DNA of 64,000 nucleotides. Source: Calycina herbarum. Lineage: Eukaryota > Ascomycota > Leotiomycetes > Helotiales > Pezizellaceae. Shown here piece after piece: positions 44,163-55,990 of the stretch. The stretch spans positions 124,001 to 188,000 of the forward strand of contig LLEY01000106.1 of NCBI GenBank assembly GCA_001414485.1, written 5' to 3'. Position 1 is the first letter of the stretch. Every line of letters begins with the position of its first letter. Made by a program: the position numbers and the translations under genes. The notes beneath the pieces were generated by a model that worked only from the letters and a program-made list of their open reading frames with translations, had not been told where the DNA came from and searched no databases.

Positions 44163-46243
44163 ATGGCTATCCGGGCAACAGCAATGTTTTTTTACCTCCT
44201 TCAATTTCTCGGGTACGCCTCATCTTTATCCTCCTCTCGACCACAATGTAAAACGACCCCAGGCTCCAAAGATTGGCCCAATGACAGAGAATGGGCAAGC
44301 TTGAACCGCTCCATTTCCGGACATCTCATCAAGACAACTCCACCTGGTGCAGTCTGTCACCCAGATCAATCAACATTTGACGCCCTAGCCTGTCCAGCAG
44401 TCATAGTAGGCTGGAAGACATCAGTTTGGCATACCAACAATCCCGTCAGCTCAATACAGGATAACTGGAATAACGACACTTGTCTTCCGAACTCGATAGC
44501 CCCTTGTAGTGGAGATGGATATCCGATTTATGTTGTTAATGCTACTTGTGCCGAGGATGTGAAGAAGGGGATTGAGTTTGCGGGGAAGAATAATATTCGG
44601 TTGGTTGTTAAGGGGACTGGTCATGATTATTTGGGAAGGTATTTAACCTCATTTTGGGAAATTTGTTCCCTATATTTCAATCCGCTTGAGGACTAACAAA
44701 ATCTATCAGATCATCGGGTCCGAATTCCCTCTCAATTTGGACTCATAATTTAAGGGGTCTTACATTTCACGACGGATTTCAACCGAAGAAATGTAAATTC
44801 TTCATCGATGGTCATTCCATTACAGCCGGAGCTGGTACTCAAATGGGTGAAATTGATGAACAGGCTCATCTTCGAAATTTAACTGTTACTTCCGGGGGTG
44901 CTCAAACTGTCGGTGTAGGTGGGTATCTAACTGGCGGTGGGCATGCAGCACTAAGTTCAACTTATGGCATGGCCGCTGACCAAGTCTTGGAAATGGAAAT
45001 CGTAACTCAACGTGGAGATATCTTGACAATCAACGAATGTCAAAATACCGACCTTTTTTGGGCCATGAGAGGTGTAAGTTATTTTTAACTTTTTAGAAAT
45101 AACAATTAATGATTTACCAGGGAGGCGGTTCAACCTTCGGCGCCATAACCTCAGTAACCATCCGAGCCTACCCATCAACACCCTACATTTCAACCCTATT
45201 CTTCCTCACCACCGCCCCTGGTTCCCAGGATTTCTGGACAGCAGCAGCAAGACTCATCTCCCAATTTCCCGATCTAGACGCACAAGGAATCTCCAGTTAC
45301 CTATACGTAGCGCCAAACTTCACATCCCAAGGTTTCAACATCTCCGTCCCAGTAGACGTCATCTACGGCCTCTTCCACATCTCAGTTTTCTCCCCGCAAA
45401 ACACATCTTCCTCCCTTGCCGCTACTTTAGAAAACTTAGTTGCGAAAACCACAGCTCCTTTTCCACCTGGGCAGTTTATTCATGTAATTCCCACTCCGAC
45501 TGTGTATGACGATTTCTGGGGTTGGTATAAAGATAACAATGGGCCTTTGAGTGGAGGAGGAGATATCCTTCTTGGGTCGAGATTGTTGGATGAGAAGGCT
45601 CTTACTAGTAATATTACGAAATTGGCGGAGACGCTTGAGATTGCTTCTGGGGGACCGAAAGGGGGAGGTTTGAATTTTGGGCTTGGTGTTTATCTTGTTG
45701 GGCCTGGGGGGAAGAGTACGAGGAAGGTTGTGCCTAGGGGTGGGGATAGTCCGGCGACGACGACTTGGAAGAGGGCTTTGGTTCATGCTGGTATGTTATT
45801 TTCCTCTGTTTGATTGTGTTCTTGAAATAATTCCCACCCCCTTTTTGAATTGTATGAGGGAGAGGGGAAATTCTGACCTGGAATAGTCTTCGCAGTCCCC
45901 TTCCCACCCCATAACCCGGCTGCAAAAGCTCAAGTCAAGAATGATATCGCAAATATCTACACCAAAGCATTACGAGATCTAGCTCCTGATATGGGGGCGT
46001 ACATCAACGAGGTATCTTCCCCTCTCGCTACTCTTCTAACTTCTGTCTTCTGTACTCTACTAACAACATGAAAAGGCAGATGCTTATGAACCAAATTTCC
46101 AAACTACCTTTTGGGGAGAAAATTATCCGAGGTTGGCGAGAATCAAGAAGGAAGTTGATCCCGAGGATGTGTTTTGGTGTTCGCCTTGTGTTGGGAATGA
46201 GGGGTGGACTGAGGATGGGCGAGGTGGGCTGTGTAGAGTTTGA
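44163..46243 (+). CDS. Secreted FAD-linked oxidoreductase, berberine-bridge-enzyme type
   Basis: Five exons (44163-44638, 44710-45073, 45121-45790, 45887-46011, 46076-46243) with introns of 71, 47, 96 and 64 bases encode 600 residues. Met1 is the ATG at 44163; a signal peptide covers about residues 1-22. The FAD_binding_4 domain has VVKGTGHDYLGRSSG, where His154 is the expected 8-alpha-histidyl FAD attachment, and the SGGAQTVGVGGYLTGGGHA loop. Bicovalent members have Cys-Pro where this has Ala-Gln, so FAD is probably attached only through histidine. The C-terminal BBE motif is present (ADAYEPNFQTTFWGENYPRL, KKEVDPEDVFWCSPCVG). Such enzymes oxidise alcohols, sugars or secondary metabolites. 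Substrate unknown. Confidence 0.92.
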
Positions 46244-46522
46244 GGGAGGAATGCGGGGTTTGGCGAATGTGTATTTTGAGTTGGTGTTATGTGGAAGTGT
46301 TTGTACTGTCTATTTAGTTTTAAAAAAGCCGCGGCGTAGTTTTGGTCTTATTTCCGCTAGGTATACTCAAATATACAGAAGGTGGGTTGGCTGACATGGA
46401 ATGACGGTACACACTCTTATATGGATTGAGACGAGATTATAATTACAAAAGAACTTTCAAGTCCAATGAGTTATCTAACACCTTTCCCCAAATTTTCCAC
46501 TTCAAAAAGTAGGTACTCTACT

Positions 46523-47530
46523 TCACTTCAACAACGTTACAAAAGTGAGTTTCCCCACAATTGTAGCATTGGCAGTAGGATCAACCAAAGGCGTCAAATC
46601 ACCACTATTCGAAATAACCAACTTCCATCCCTCCGCCCCCTTCTGCCAAATCACAGCCGTGGGGTCCAAAAGCGCGGTACTATTTCCCCCACCAATAAGA
46701 ATCTCAGGCACAGCCAGAGTGCCATTGATCGCCTTGCCATCGACGAAACTGAAAGAACCTCCATTAGCTTCTGCGAGGAACAAATCGCCATTTAATTCGT
46801 TGACAATGAAATCATCGATTGGAGTGTTGTTGATGATGATCTCTGGCTCGCTGACGAGTGTTGCTTCTTTCCCGGATACTTTTGCGCGGGCGATGAATTG
46901 ATGGTTGGTGTTTGAGAAGTAGAAATAGCCTCTGGATAGTTTGATGCCGTTTACGCCGAATCTTATGGCTGCGATGTCTGGTTTGAGGAGTGGGTGGTCG
47001 AGGTAAGTTGTTAACGAGAGGGTGTCGGTGTTAAATCGATATACGATGCCATCGAATGTATCTGCGATCAAAACATATGGCGTATTCGGTATGGTGATCA
47101 TCCCATTTGGCTGTGCGAGCTTCTCGAGAGTTGCGATTTCTTTGACGATTGGCTCATTGCATGAATCGAAAGATAAACGGTGGATAGCGTAAGATCCAAC
47201 AGTTGGTTCGAAGGTTTGGAAAGAGAAGTTTCCGGTGATGAGGAAGTACTCATCAGGGTTCGAGGATTCACTTATGCTGGAGATACCGGTTGCGTTTTGG
47301 AAGGTGTAGATGAGTTTTGGGGTTGAGTTGGCAATGGGTTCTACTTGGAAGATGTGTGGTTCTGAGGCGTAGCTGACTGCTAGGATGGCTCCTGATGGTC
47401 GGAGTGCCATGTTTTCAATCTCGAGTCTTTTTGGGAAGTCTTGACTGGTTTCGACTTGGATTTTGAGAGCTTGAGAAATGAGGGGGAAGAAAGCTGCAAC
47501 GCAGAGACTGATAATGGTTTTTGAAAACAT
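46523..47530 (-). CDS. Secreted SMP-30/gluconolactonase-like beta-propeller protein
   Basis: A single exon encodes 335 residues from ATG 47530. A clear signal peptide (about residues 1-21, ending PLISQA) opens the protein. The rest has the pattern of a six-bladed propeller with repeated hydrophobic strands: GSYAIHRLSFD, LAQPNGMITIPNTPYVLIAD with FDGIVYRFNTDT, GVNGIKLSRGYFYFSNTN, and DDFIVNELNGDLFLAEANGG. The NGM...ADT and VNGI...FSNT segments match SMP-30/gluconolactonase/LRE-like folds, where Asn and Asp side chains hold a metal ion. Several N-glycosylation sequons are present. It converges on the BBE oxidase with only 280 bases between stops, so the two secreted proteins may act in one pathway; that is inference. 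TATAAAG lies about 95 bases upstream. Confidence 0.8.
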   Translation of the reverse strand: MFSKTIISLCVAAFFPLISQALKIQVETSQDFPKRLEIENMALRPSGAILAVSYASEPHIFQVEPIANSTPKLIYTFQNATGISSISESSNPDEYFLITGNFSFQTFEPTVGSYAIHRLSFDSCNEPIVKEIATLEKLAQPNGMITIPNTPYVLIADTFDGIVYRFNTDTLSLTTYLDHPLLKPDIAAIRFGVNGIKLSRGYFYFSNTNHQFIARAKVSGKEATLVSEPEIIINNTPIDDFIVNELNGDLFLAEANGGSFSFVDGKAINGTLAVPEILIGGGNSTALLDPTAVIWQKGAEGWKLVISNSGDLTPLVDPTANATIVGKLTFVTLLK

Positions 47531-48141
47531 TCTAGAGGAATTCTGGGAGAGACAGAGAGAGACAGAGAGAGATAGAGAGAGCAGAGTGTGCTTGAGGATG
47601 GTACTTTCGGAAAGAAAATAGGACTTTATATGAGCCGCATCTTCGGATATAATGGGAAATGGAGCCTATCATCCGTTGAAAGGCGTAGGATGTAACAATG
47701 TAGCTAAGGGGGCCCGTAGAGATAGGTTGAAGGGGCGGAGGAAAGAAAGTCCTGTAGGTCCGACCCCTGTCGAAATTGCGTACTAGTGTGTGTTAGTAAG
47801 GATGCTGCCTACTTCTAAAATTAAGAGGCTTATATGGTGGAGTATAGAAAACTATCACCTCGTAAAAGGACGTCCCTCAGTTGATGAGTAACATTGGTTG
47901 AAGCGTAAGTTTAAGTGCTCCGATATCGGCTCCGTGCCACCGAAGAACGGAACAAACTCGGCCCGAAATAATGGGGTTGAGATGGAATCGCGAATCGACA
48001 CCACGTCGGAACCTCCACTCGCACTCACACCAAAGCTCTCTCGACCTATATACTCAATTAGGCACTGGGTAGAGTATGGAATAGCGCTCTTCATCCTCGA
48101 GATGTCTATCTCCCCCTTCTCTCTCTCGACCCCGTGCATTC
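47531..48141. promoter_or_regulatory. Promoter region with a GA microsatellite
   Basis: The minus-strand TATAAAG at 47624-47630 serves the beta-propeller gene. An imperfect (GAGA)n/GACAGAGA tract covers 47546-47586 in its leader. To the right, the plus strand from about 47900 belongs to the flank of the helicase pseudogene; an open frame 47898-48191 there is not convincing. Confidence 0.5.
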
Positions 48142-51130
48142 AACATGCTCAAGCAAGCGTCTTCAGCAGTAAGTGCTCTACTCAACAATAGAGCCGAGAT
48201 CTCAAACATCTGCCAGAATTAATAGATATACTAATGGTTCTTTGCAGAGGCGCCACCCTTCTTTTCACCCCATTCCCGTAACCGCTCGTCGAATTGGCCT
48301 CTTTCCGTCATGGTATAACCATCGACATCCCTCGGTAGCCTGGCATCAGGGATATCGCGGATAGTGGCGAGCCTTCTCCCACTCCCACTTCCCCAAAATT
48401 GGAGGCATCAGCATTAGCATCAGCCTCAGCATCAACCGCCATATCGCCAGAGCAATCTGCCCATGCAAATTTCCTCATCCATACCTTCCAGGATAAATTG
48501 ACTCAGAAGCTTCCAAGGGGCTTTTCAACGTCCAATTTCCACTTGGAAAACACCTAGGCTGGTTGTAAATGTACTCTCAGCCTCGAAATGCCTGGTGGCA
48601 ATATCTACAAAGTATCAGAAACCCGGCGTAGGCCAAACCCGACAATAAAGAACATGTCCCAGAAGGCGTTGACATCCCTTCTTCAAGATACGTCCATTTG
48701 TTCGTCGCCTAAGGATAGCGAGGTGAAATTAGATCTGATGGTGCTAAGCTTCAAGAATTCGTGGGCCGAGATTATCAAGGAAGCTCCTATACCCGTTGTC
48801 CATTATGAAAGACTGCCCGGCGGTTATTGGAATTGTATGATGCATGTAAAGCTCCCGATGGCACGCAACACCAGAGCGATGCAAAGAGTCAAAGACTAAG
48901 GAAATCATTCGAGAAGACACGGCTCAGGTTGTTGTCCAGTTTAGGCCTTCGAAACACCCCAGATACTCCAGAGACTGTGCCCCTTAAGTGGGTTGCCACT
49001 CCAACAATGTAAGTCTAGATTCTCCGGGCATTTTTCTTATTCTATTCATTTCGGAAATGCCCTCCTTGTAAGAGACTTGGTTTTTACTCTACCTACACCT
49101 ACTTTCTTTGATTTTACGCGACTACCTAGCGTGTGAACCTACCTACGGTAAGGAAAATTATTTCAGAGTAAGTGTACACAGAGTAAGGACCCACATTTTC
49201 GCCCCCGAGTCATCTTCCACACCTCTTGAGTCTTTCTTGGAGAAGTAAGCTGGCTCTGATATACTGGGATTAGGCTCTCAACCATGTCCTCCACAGCTGA
49301 AGATTTCCTGCGCCATCACCAATCCGACACGATTCCGCATGATATTAACATGGAATTAAGCCCTTTTTATGATCATTCGTATTTCAGAACTCGCGAGGAC
49401 TCGCTGCCTCGCTTGAGGGGGTGAAGCAAAAGACTTCTACGACGGCACGAAGCTTTCCATACCAGTGATGCCACCAAAAACCTCAGACAGGCAAAAAGTT
49501 CACTCCCAATAAGCCAGTCTAGTGTGGAGATATGTGACATGGTGAGGAACAATAACTATAGTGTAATTGTTGGAACTACCGGAAGTGGTAAGACAACCCA
49601 AGTCCCGCAGATGATTCTTGAGGAGGCTATTGTTAAAGGTCAAGGCTCCTCGACTGAAATTTTCTGCACTCAGCCTCGATGCATTGCAGCACAGTCAATC
49701 GCCGCACATGTTGCTGCTGAGCGGCACGAGGATATTCAAGACACCGTTGGATATCAAGTCAGAGATGATGCAAAATTTCCACGGGAGCCAGGGCCTATTA
49801 CCTTCTGCACTACAGACATCTTACTCGCTCGTTTACGCTATTTTCTTGATGAAACGATGGATCACATATCCCACATAATCATTGACGAGGTTCATGAACG
49901 AGACATCGACATAGACACTCTCCTGATGACCCTCAAAAAAGTTGTCAAGTACAGAAAACGAAAGAACCAACGCGTTCCAAAAATTGTTCTGATGAGCGCC
50001 ATTCTCGACGTGAAACTCTTTTCCGAATACTTTTCTCAAGTGAAAAGTGATGGAACAAAGCAGCCATGTCCCTCAACCAATGTGCAAGGCCGATCTTTCC
50101 CTGTCCAAGAATTTCTTCTTGAAGATATCACAAAGAGTATGAGCAGTCGTCTCTTGAATATTGTAACCTCGAAGGATGGTCTCCGGAACGAGTTGTATAC
50201 CTACAAGTATTTGCGGAAGGAAACCGATCTTTTAGGGCGTTCTGCTTCAGCTGTATCAGGTCAACAGTCTAGTGGAAATGAGACCACAGAGACTGAGCCA
50301 TTCAGTCTTAAAATTCCCACTCTTCTTGCGGCAGCGACCATTACACATGTCGTAGAATCAACAAGAGGGGGAGCAATCTTGGTCTTCTACTTGGAATCCG
50401 CGAGATTACTGAAGTTGGGGATTTTTTGGAACTCTCCCGCTTATTGGATCCATTTCAATGCGAAATTCACTTCCTTCACTCCAGCCTCAAGGGGTCAATC
50501 AACGATGTATTTGCGCCCCCAAGACACGGCAAGCGGAAGATTATTCTTGCAACCAACATTGCAGAAACTTCTATAACTATACCGGATATCAAATATGTGA
50601 TAGATTCTGGGCTGGCCCGCGTCCGTGGATTCGATCAATTTGATGGAAGATACTATGCACTCTTCTCCGAGGCACGTTGGAGCAGTTTTCGGAGTAGTCC
50701 AGGAAGGACATTTATTGGGTGGCCAGGAGGAGTTAAGGCTTTTAAGGAGGCCGTGGCGTTTACCACAATATCGATACCCCTGTTTTGGTTCAATTTCCCT
50801 GATCTACTAGTACAATTCAGGAGTTTTGCCCCTGCTCTGTGCCCTGAAAGCAGTGCCTCAACGTAAGTGAGTCTTGTTTCCGCGCTCATGAGCGCAGAGT
50901 GCTTTCATAGGGATAAGGAATCCTCATTGAAGGTGATCTCGATGCTCTGTGGCTATTGGGTGCCTCGATATCCAACGGAACCAGGAATAGACCATTAGGC
51001 GGTCAGGAGCGGAACTTCGCGTGGAGTTGGGAGCTAACATCAAATTTCCCTGGATATTCGTCGTTTGCTGCCGGTATAAAACTTTGTGTCAATATTTGAT
51101 GTTGGTCACAGGCGAGGGAGGCTGGGAATG
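48142..51130 (+). pseudogene. DExH-box RNA helicase pseudogene with mitochondrial-type presequence
   Basis: The remnant begins at ATG 48142 with MLKQASSA, a canonical intron (48166-48245, GTAAGT, ACTAAT, GCAG) and a basic presequence-like exon (RRHPSFHPIPVTARRIGLFPSWYN). Later blocks show an N-terminal region (WNCMMHVK then, one base out of frame, DGTQHQSDAKSQRLRKSFEK), Walker A GTTGSGKTTQVPQ at 49563, TQPRCIAAQSIA, DEVHERDIDIDTLL (motif II, DEVH), VLMSAI (motif III) and [20 protein letters not shown] (motif V). At least four frame changes and several stops separate them, and motif VI and the C-terminal helicase-associated domain are scarcely recognisable. It is dead; the ancestor was a DEAH/DExH helicase probably sent to mitochondria. 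Confidence 0.85.
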
Positions 51131-52160
51131 CGGTGCCGTTACTATTCCTAATCAGGTTAGACTATCGTGTTTCTAACAGCTTGGAGCAGAACCTCAGTCA
51201 TAAGGGATATATGAATACATGAAGCGTTTGTGCGTTATAGAATAGCTCAGAACAACCCATTATACATGCGTTTTTAGCAAGCAGTCACTTTAGATGTCAG
51301 CCAAAATGTAATGAAACTGATTGCTACAGAGAATCCAAGATCTAAGTACTTAAACGGTCTTCTTCAATAAGTTGTTTCTCTGAATCCTCAAACAGCAGTT
51401 TATAATGCCGCACCCTAGATCCGGAAAATTACATGTGATTAATTTGCCGTGATTTTCCATAACGCTGCCTGCTTCTCGGCACTAATCCAAGCAACGAAAG
51501 CAACTGGAGGCGGCGAGGAATCGTGCAGAAGCAAACAGAAACAGACGAAAGTAGTTGTTCCAGCCACTAAGCACTCTGTCTTATCGTGGAGAGATGCATC
51601 TGCGGGTTTCCGCTAGTCTCTTTCAGATCTCGTTTGCTTGTCTCGGGAGCATACCGCTGAAAGCGTGAGTCAAGCAGAATTTCAACCGGCATAGAGAAGG
51701 GTAGGGTAAGCTATTGGGATTTCGCATACGCAAAGTGCCCTATAGATCATTTTTGTGTTCCCACAGTCTTTGAAAACGGAAAGTCAAAGGGTATAGCAAA
51801 AAATATAGATACTCCTTTAGTTATCGCCAGCCCCATCTCCGTACAATTACTTTAGAGATATTGAATCCATCCCTCATCTCTCCATCACTCCAAATCAACC
51901 CGGTGATCAAATATTCCGTTAGATAAATACACTACATCTCTCTCATATTCGATAACACAAGGTCGAGTTCCTTACTAAAGGTATAGTATGTCTGGTGACA
52001 GCCATGGGAATATAAACTAACTCCTGCAGATCAAGCATTTCCAAGAATATCTCAAAACCAGAACGCCTCTCATTTAGCATATTCTTCAATCGTCAAGGTA
52101 GGTGACGAGCTCAAAGACTGTAAAAACTTGCTAATCTTGACAGCACCTGAATCCAACGAA
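51131..52160. other. Gene-free region between the helicase pseudogene and the GRF-like gene
   Basis: No coding frame of note. The left part may still hold unreadable helicase sequence. The right 200 bases (AACCCGG, CATCTCTC and TACACTACATC words) look like ordinary promoter DNA of the next gene. Confidence 0.35.
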
Positions 52161-52550
52161 ATGGTCGCAGCACATCGAATCCGTCCCGACGCAACCACTA
52201 CAATGGCTCCGAACTGTCGGGTCTGTAATAGACAAACCGTTCGTCGCGTCACTCGAGTCTCAAACCGCACAGGCAATGCCAATCGTCCGTATTATAAGTG
52301 CATCCCATGCGACAAGTTCCAGTGCTTCGATGACGACCGTGGCAAGAGTCCGAACCACCCACCTTGCTCCTGCGATATGCCAAGCAGACAGCAGGTTGCT
52401 GGACCTGACAAGTTCATACCTAGAGGACTGCACTATGTGTGCAGGTTGGGAGCGTGCAATTTTTATCAAGTTCAGCGGGATGCACAACAGCGGCAGATCA
52501 CCTTAGACGAGGATTTGGTGAACACACTAGCTAGACTAGAAATTATTTAG
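52161..52550 (+). CDS. Small GRF-type zinc-ribbon protein
   Basis: A single exon encodes 129 residues from ATG 52161; a second ATG at 52203 (MAPNCRVCNR) is an equally possible start because the conserved block begins there. The domain resembles fungal GRF-like zinc fingers: CRVCN with RTGNANRPYYKCIPCDKFQC, then CFDDDRG, NHPPCSCDMPSRQQVAG, LHYVCRLGACNFYQVQRD and DLVNTLARLEII. The spaced Cys residues should bind zinc. GRF domains bind single-stranded nucleic acid in larger proteins; the role of these short stand-alone versions is unknown. It is the only apparently intact gene in the right quarter of the window. Confidence 0.75.
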   Translation: MVAAHRIRPDATTTMAPNCRVCNRQTVRRVTRVSNRTGNANRPYYKCIPCDKFQCFDDDRGKSPNHPPCSCDMPSRQQVAGPDKFIPRGLHYVCRLGACNFYQVQRDAQQRQITLDEDLVNTLARLEII

Positions 52551-54049
52551 TGTTGTGAATTTGGCGGGATGCGGAGCGAAGAATGTGTGAAAGATTGAAT
52601 GAGCGATTGTCCTTCCTGGCTTATATTCTTAGATATTCGAAAGAAGTTGAATAGACAATTATTAGGGACGCAGTCGATAATTTGGCAGTGCCATAGCAAT
52701 AGTCAAATTTTGCCTCTTGAGTTCAAGTGAAGAACTTCACATGAGATCATCTCGTTCACGAGTTTTGGTTATCGTGGTGCCGTTCCATTTTAAGAGAGCG
52801 CGCTTGTTTTGCAGATGTCAAATTCGAGCTCAAAATTCCTTGGCGGAGCTATTACTGTCTGCCGCCGCCTCTCACAAGACGGCTGCAAAAATAAGCATCC
52901 GCAGACCAGCAAAACAACAAATAGGGAGAAACAACAAATATGGAGTGGCAAAAAGCGGCGTAAGCAGAATTAGCCGGTGGCAGAATTAAGCAGGTTCAGA
53001 AATCAGCTACTCTCGCAATATGAGGCGCGGGAAACAGCAGTCAGCAGAATTAATCGCTCTGCGAAAAGAAGCAGTCGACATTAGCTAGTCGTCAAGAAAT
53101 GCATATGCTCTTAGCATAATCTTATGGAAGCCAGTACTGGCGAGAATTCAAGATGCTCTATCGTTGAATCAATGGCTGTTCGGTGGATGCGAATGATTCA
53201 TCCGAGGTCGTCAAGGTACTGCACTCTATTTATGTTGACAGGAAGGCTTGCAGTTGAGTGATGCGTGATGGTCCTCGTTCTGCTGGTAGAAACCTATTAA
53301 TCACGAGAATAACGAGATGTAGGAGGATTCGATTGGGATTTGGTGGGACGGACGTTTGAGAGTGTAGACTACCTTTTGCGACTGCACGGCCAATTGTCGA
53401 TAATTTTTCTAAAAGTGATGTTAAAATCGAATTGAGAATGCCACAACATGTCCCGAAGATTTGATGAACATGGTCGTTGACTATCTACTAGCCTGCCTTC
53501 GATAAGCAGGGAGGCCCGTTATTGCGTAAAGAAATGAAATTAATCTCTATTGTATATCGCAAGACTACGTTTATGGAAGGACATGCCAACTATTAAATGC
53601 AGCTTGTGCCTCAAAGACGCCCAAGGCAATCATCCTGACACCACTGATCGGGTAGGACATCTGCCCTGTGACCAGACGAACTCGAGGGTAGTGAGCGTGC
53701 TGGGTGAGCAGTCCTAGACTCAAGGATTACGCTTTTCCAAGCACCGGGAACGCTGCTTCAGTGGGACAAGAGAACCTTGGGATTGAAAAGATGCAGTTAG
53801 AAAACACGCTCTTACTCTCACATTCAATACTTCTCTTGTGCAGACGTCACCAGGCGGCCGTGGGCACAACTTAGTGTATGTGACATCTAAAAATATATTC
53901 TATCTAAATCCAAAAAAAGGAGTGCATGGGGCAGGTTAAAATACGCTACAAGAAATGCTATCTAACTACGGTATCTCCCTCACTACTACGAAGGTTGATA
54001 ATCAAGTTCAAAGAAGCTCACTCCATCCGTCAGATGGCCTCGCACGACG
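52551..54049. other. 1.5-kb gene-free region
   Basis: Nothing supports a gene here. A-rich segments with CAGCAGAATTA and GCAGAATTAG words recur at about 52965-53060. The rest is unremarkable unique-looking DNA. Confidence 0.4.
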
Positions 54050-55990
54050 CTTCGTAATTCATCTCGGATATCGTTAGTGCTAGAAACTTCCATATATTAG
54101 TATCCTACTACGAGAAAAGATAGGCTAGACGACTCACCTGTGACAAGCAATTGACCATCTCTCCCAGTCCTTTTACCAGATTCAAGTTCCCCTTCTACGA
54201 GCGTCTTTATAGTCCAATCAATATTGTCTACTGGCTTCTTCTTAATATGCTCCCCTGCAACTTCTGCTTAAAGGATCTCTTACAACGGAGCTTTGCCCGG
54301 ATACACATTTGCACGCTTCCCAAAAGATGTTTCGCTAACATCTCTTGATTCGCAATAGATCGAGATGGCTAGAATCTGTTATCTGTTGTTAGCGAAACCA
54401 AGAAATGATAGTTTTCATAGTACGTACCCGACCATCATCTAGCGTATCCTCGTTTAATACACCATTGAGGAGCGGCTAGGCCGCGATTGTAACATCTGGC
54501 TTGGTCAGATCTCCGTCCTAAAGGAAGAAGGTCACGACTCACCAATATCTCGAACCTGCCAAACCAGATAAATTCGACGAGCACGAACCTCACGTGTATT
54601 ATAGCCGTGGATGAGCTGCTTGAGGTATGGCAAATGTGCCGCGATTCCGAAGCCACTAGCTACTATTAGGACGTTCTCATAGTCGTCCATGGGGATACTC
54701 TTCCCATGGGGTCCACTGAACAGTACCCAGGGGTTCATGGCATGTCCACTCTTGGCATGGTATAAGAGATCTCGAGTCAGGCCTCTCCGAGGCTCGATAA
54801 AGAGATCTAGTTGATTTTGCGGCTTCTCTACCCACGAAATTACTACAAACGGGTGACTCTGCAAGAAGGACCAGAAGCTGACGGAAGGCATCCATATCCA
54901 AAGGTTAATAGCCTGCCCGGCTTTGACGTCAAGTGGCTTTTAAAGCTGGATGCGGACCCTGATAGCGCCATACTCGTGGGTAATTTGGGCTCGCACGCCA
55001 CTGGAACGGAAGATACTATTTCGGTAGATGAACATATACACTTGAACAATGCAGATAAGCAGAAACAGCCCTGCTGAGATGCATAGGTACGCTCGAGGGA
55101 ACATCTTCTCAAAGGGCAAATGTCGCCAGATGGAGTAGGCAGCGAGCGCAGCCAAAGCTTGGTAGATGCAGAGAAAGAGTTCGTAGGAGGGCCAGCGGAA
55201 GAAAGATAGGGAGAGCAGAATAATGAACCCTACCGACGATGCTCCCTATATAGAGTGTTAGCGGAGAAATGTGGCCAGGAGACTGCTTACCATGACCGCG
55301 AACTTGTTCTGGAGCAGATCTAAAGGAAAGGAGTGTTACGAAGATATCATGATTAATACATAGAAGATAGCGAGCATAACCGCCATTACACCTGCTAACC
55401 GATGAATCTGCCGAAATGTATTAAGGGTTACACCTAGCAGATCTGCGATAGTACTAAGGTAAGGAACTACAAAGAGTGGGATTAGGTTGATCATGGCGAG
55501 TGTCCCGGCTCAAAGTCCAACTTATGAGATGGTTGTATTCTAAAACTCGAGGCAATATATATTCCCTATAATATAGATCAGCTGTACTAAGACATCGGCT
55601 CGACTCCACAGGCCTAGAAGCCGGTGTCGATGAAGAATATAGCAGTAGATTATGTTGCAATGCTGCACTTAAGAGGGCAAGAGTAAAAGACTTGAATTCC
55701 ATGCCCTACTCTACAAGAGCAGAAGGCATATATATATACAATGTTGCAATAGCTATTGCCACATCCATTTGCCAATAAAACTCTTCCTGCCGGCATGCCC
55801 GACGGGCATACCGATATCTCTTAAGTGGCGTAATATAACAGATATCACCGTACCTATCAACAGATTAGATGCTTTAATAAAGAGGAGCGAGATACTTAGT
55901 AAGGCGGGTAATCAAGGGGAGACTATTAATAAGTAGGAGGAGGCAGAAGCTACTACCTATGACAATAGCATATACAACGCTAATATCCAT
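54050..55990 (-). pseudogene. Ferric-reductase-like oxidoreductase pseudogene, split by a solo LTR
   Basis: The minus strand from ATG 55990 reads MDISVVYAIVIGSSFCLLLL, a membrane-type start. After the LTR insertion (55653-55862) it continues with HRHRLLGLWSRADVLVQLIY, MINLIPLFVVPYLS, IADLLGVTLNTFRQIHRLAG (heme-ligand region of ferric reductases), FEKMFPRAYLCISAG, an FAD-binding block (SVSFWSFLQSHPFVV, then FIEPRRGLTRDLL) and an NAD-binding block (GPHGKSIPMDDYENVLIVAS, FGIAAHLPYLKQLI). A terminal NEDTLDDG motif is seen near 54440. Several stops and frame changes break it. The layout is that of FRE/NOX-type membrane reductases. The gene is inactive; the exact 3' limit is approximate. Confidence 0.8.
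55653..55862. mobile_element. Solo LTR, copy 2 (210 bp), with 5-bp TSD
   Basis: This copy shares its TGTTG...CAACA ends, the GGGCAAGAGTAAAAGACTTG block, the ATGCCCGACGGGCAT near-palindrome and the CAGATATCACCGTACC tail with the LTR at 32767-32974, differing at perhaps one base in eight with small indels. It has its own perfect TSD, GATTA, at 55648-55652 and 55863-55867. It interrupts the N-terminal coding part of the ferric-reductase-like pseudogene. Both copies have the same orientation in the window. Confidence 0.92.
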
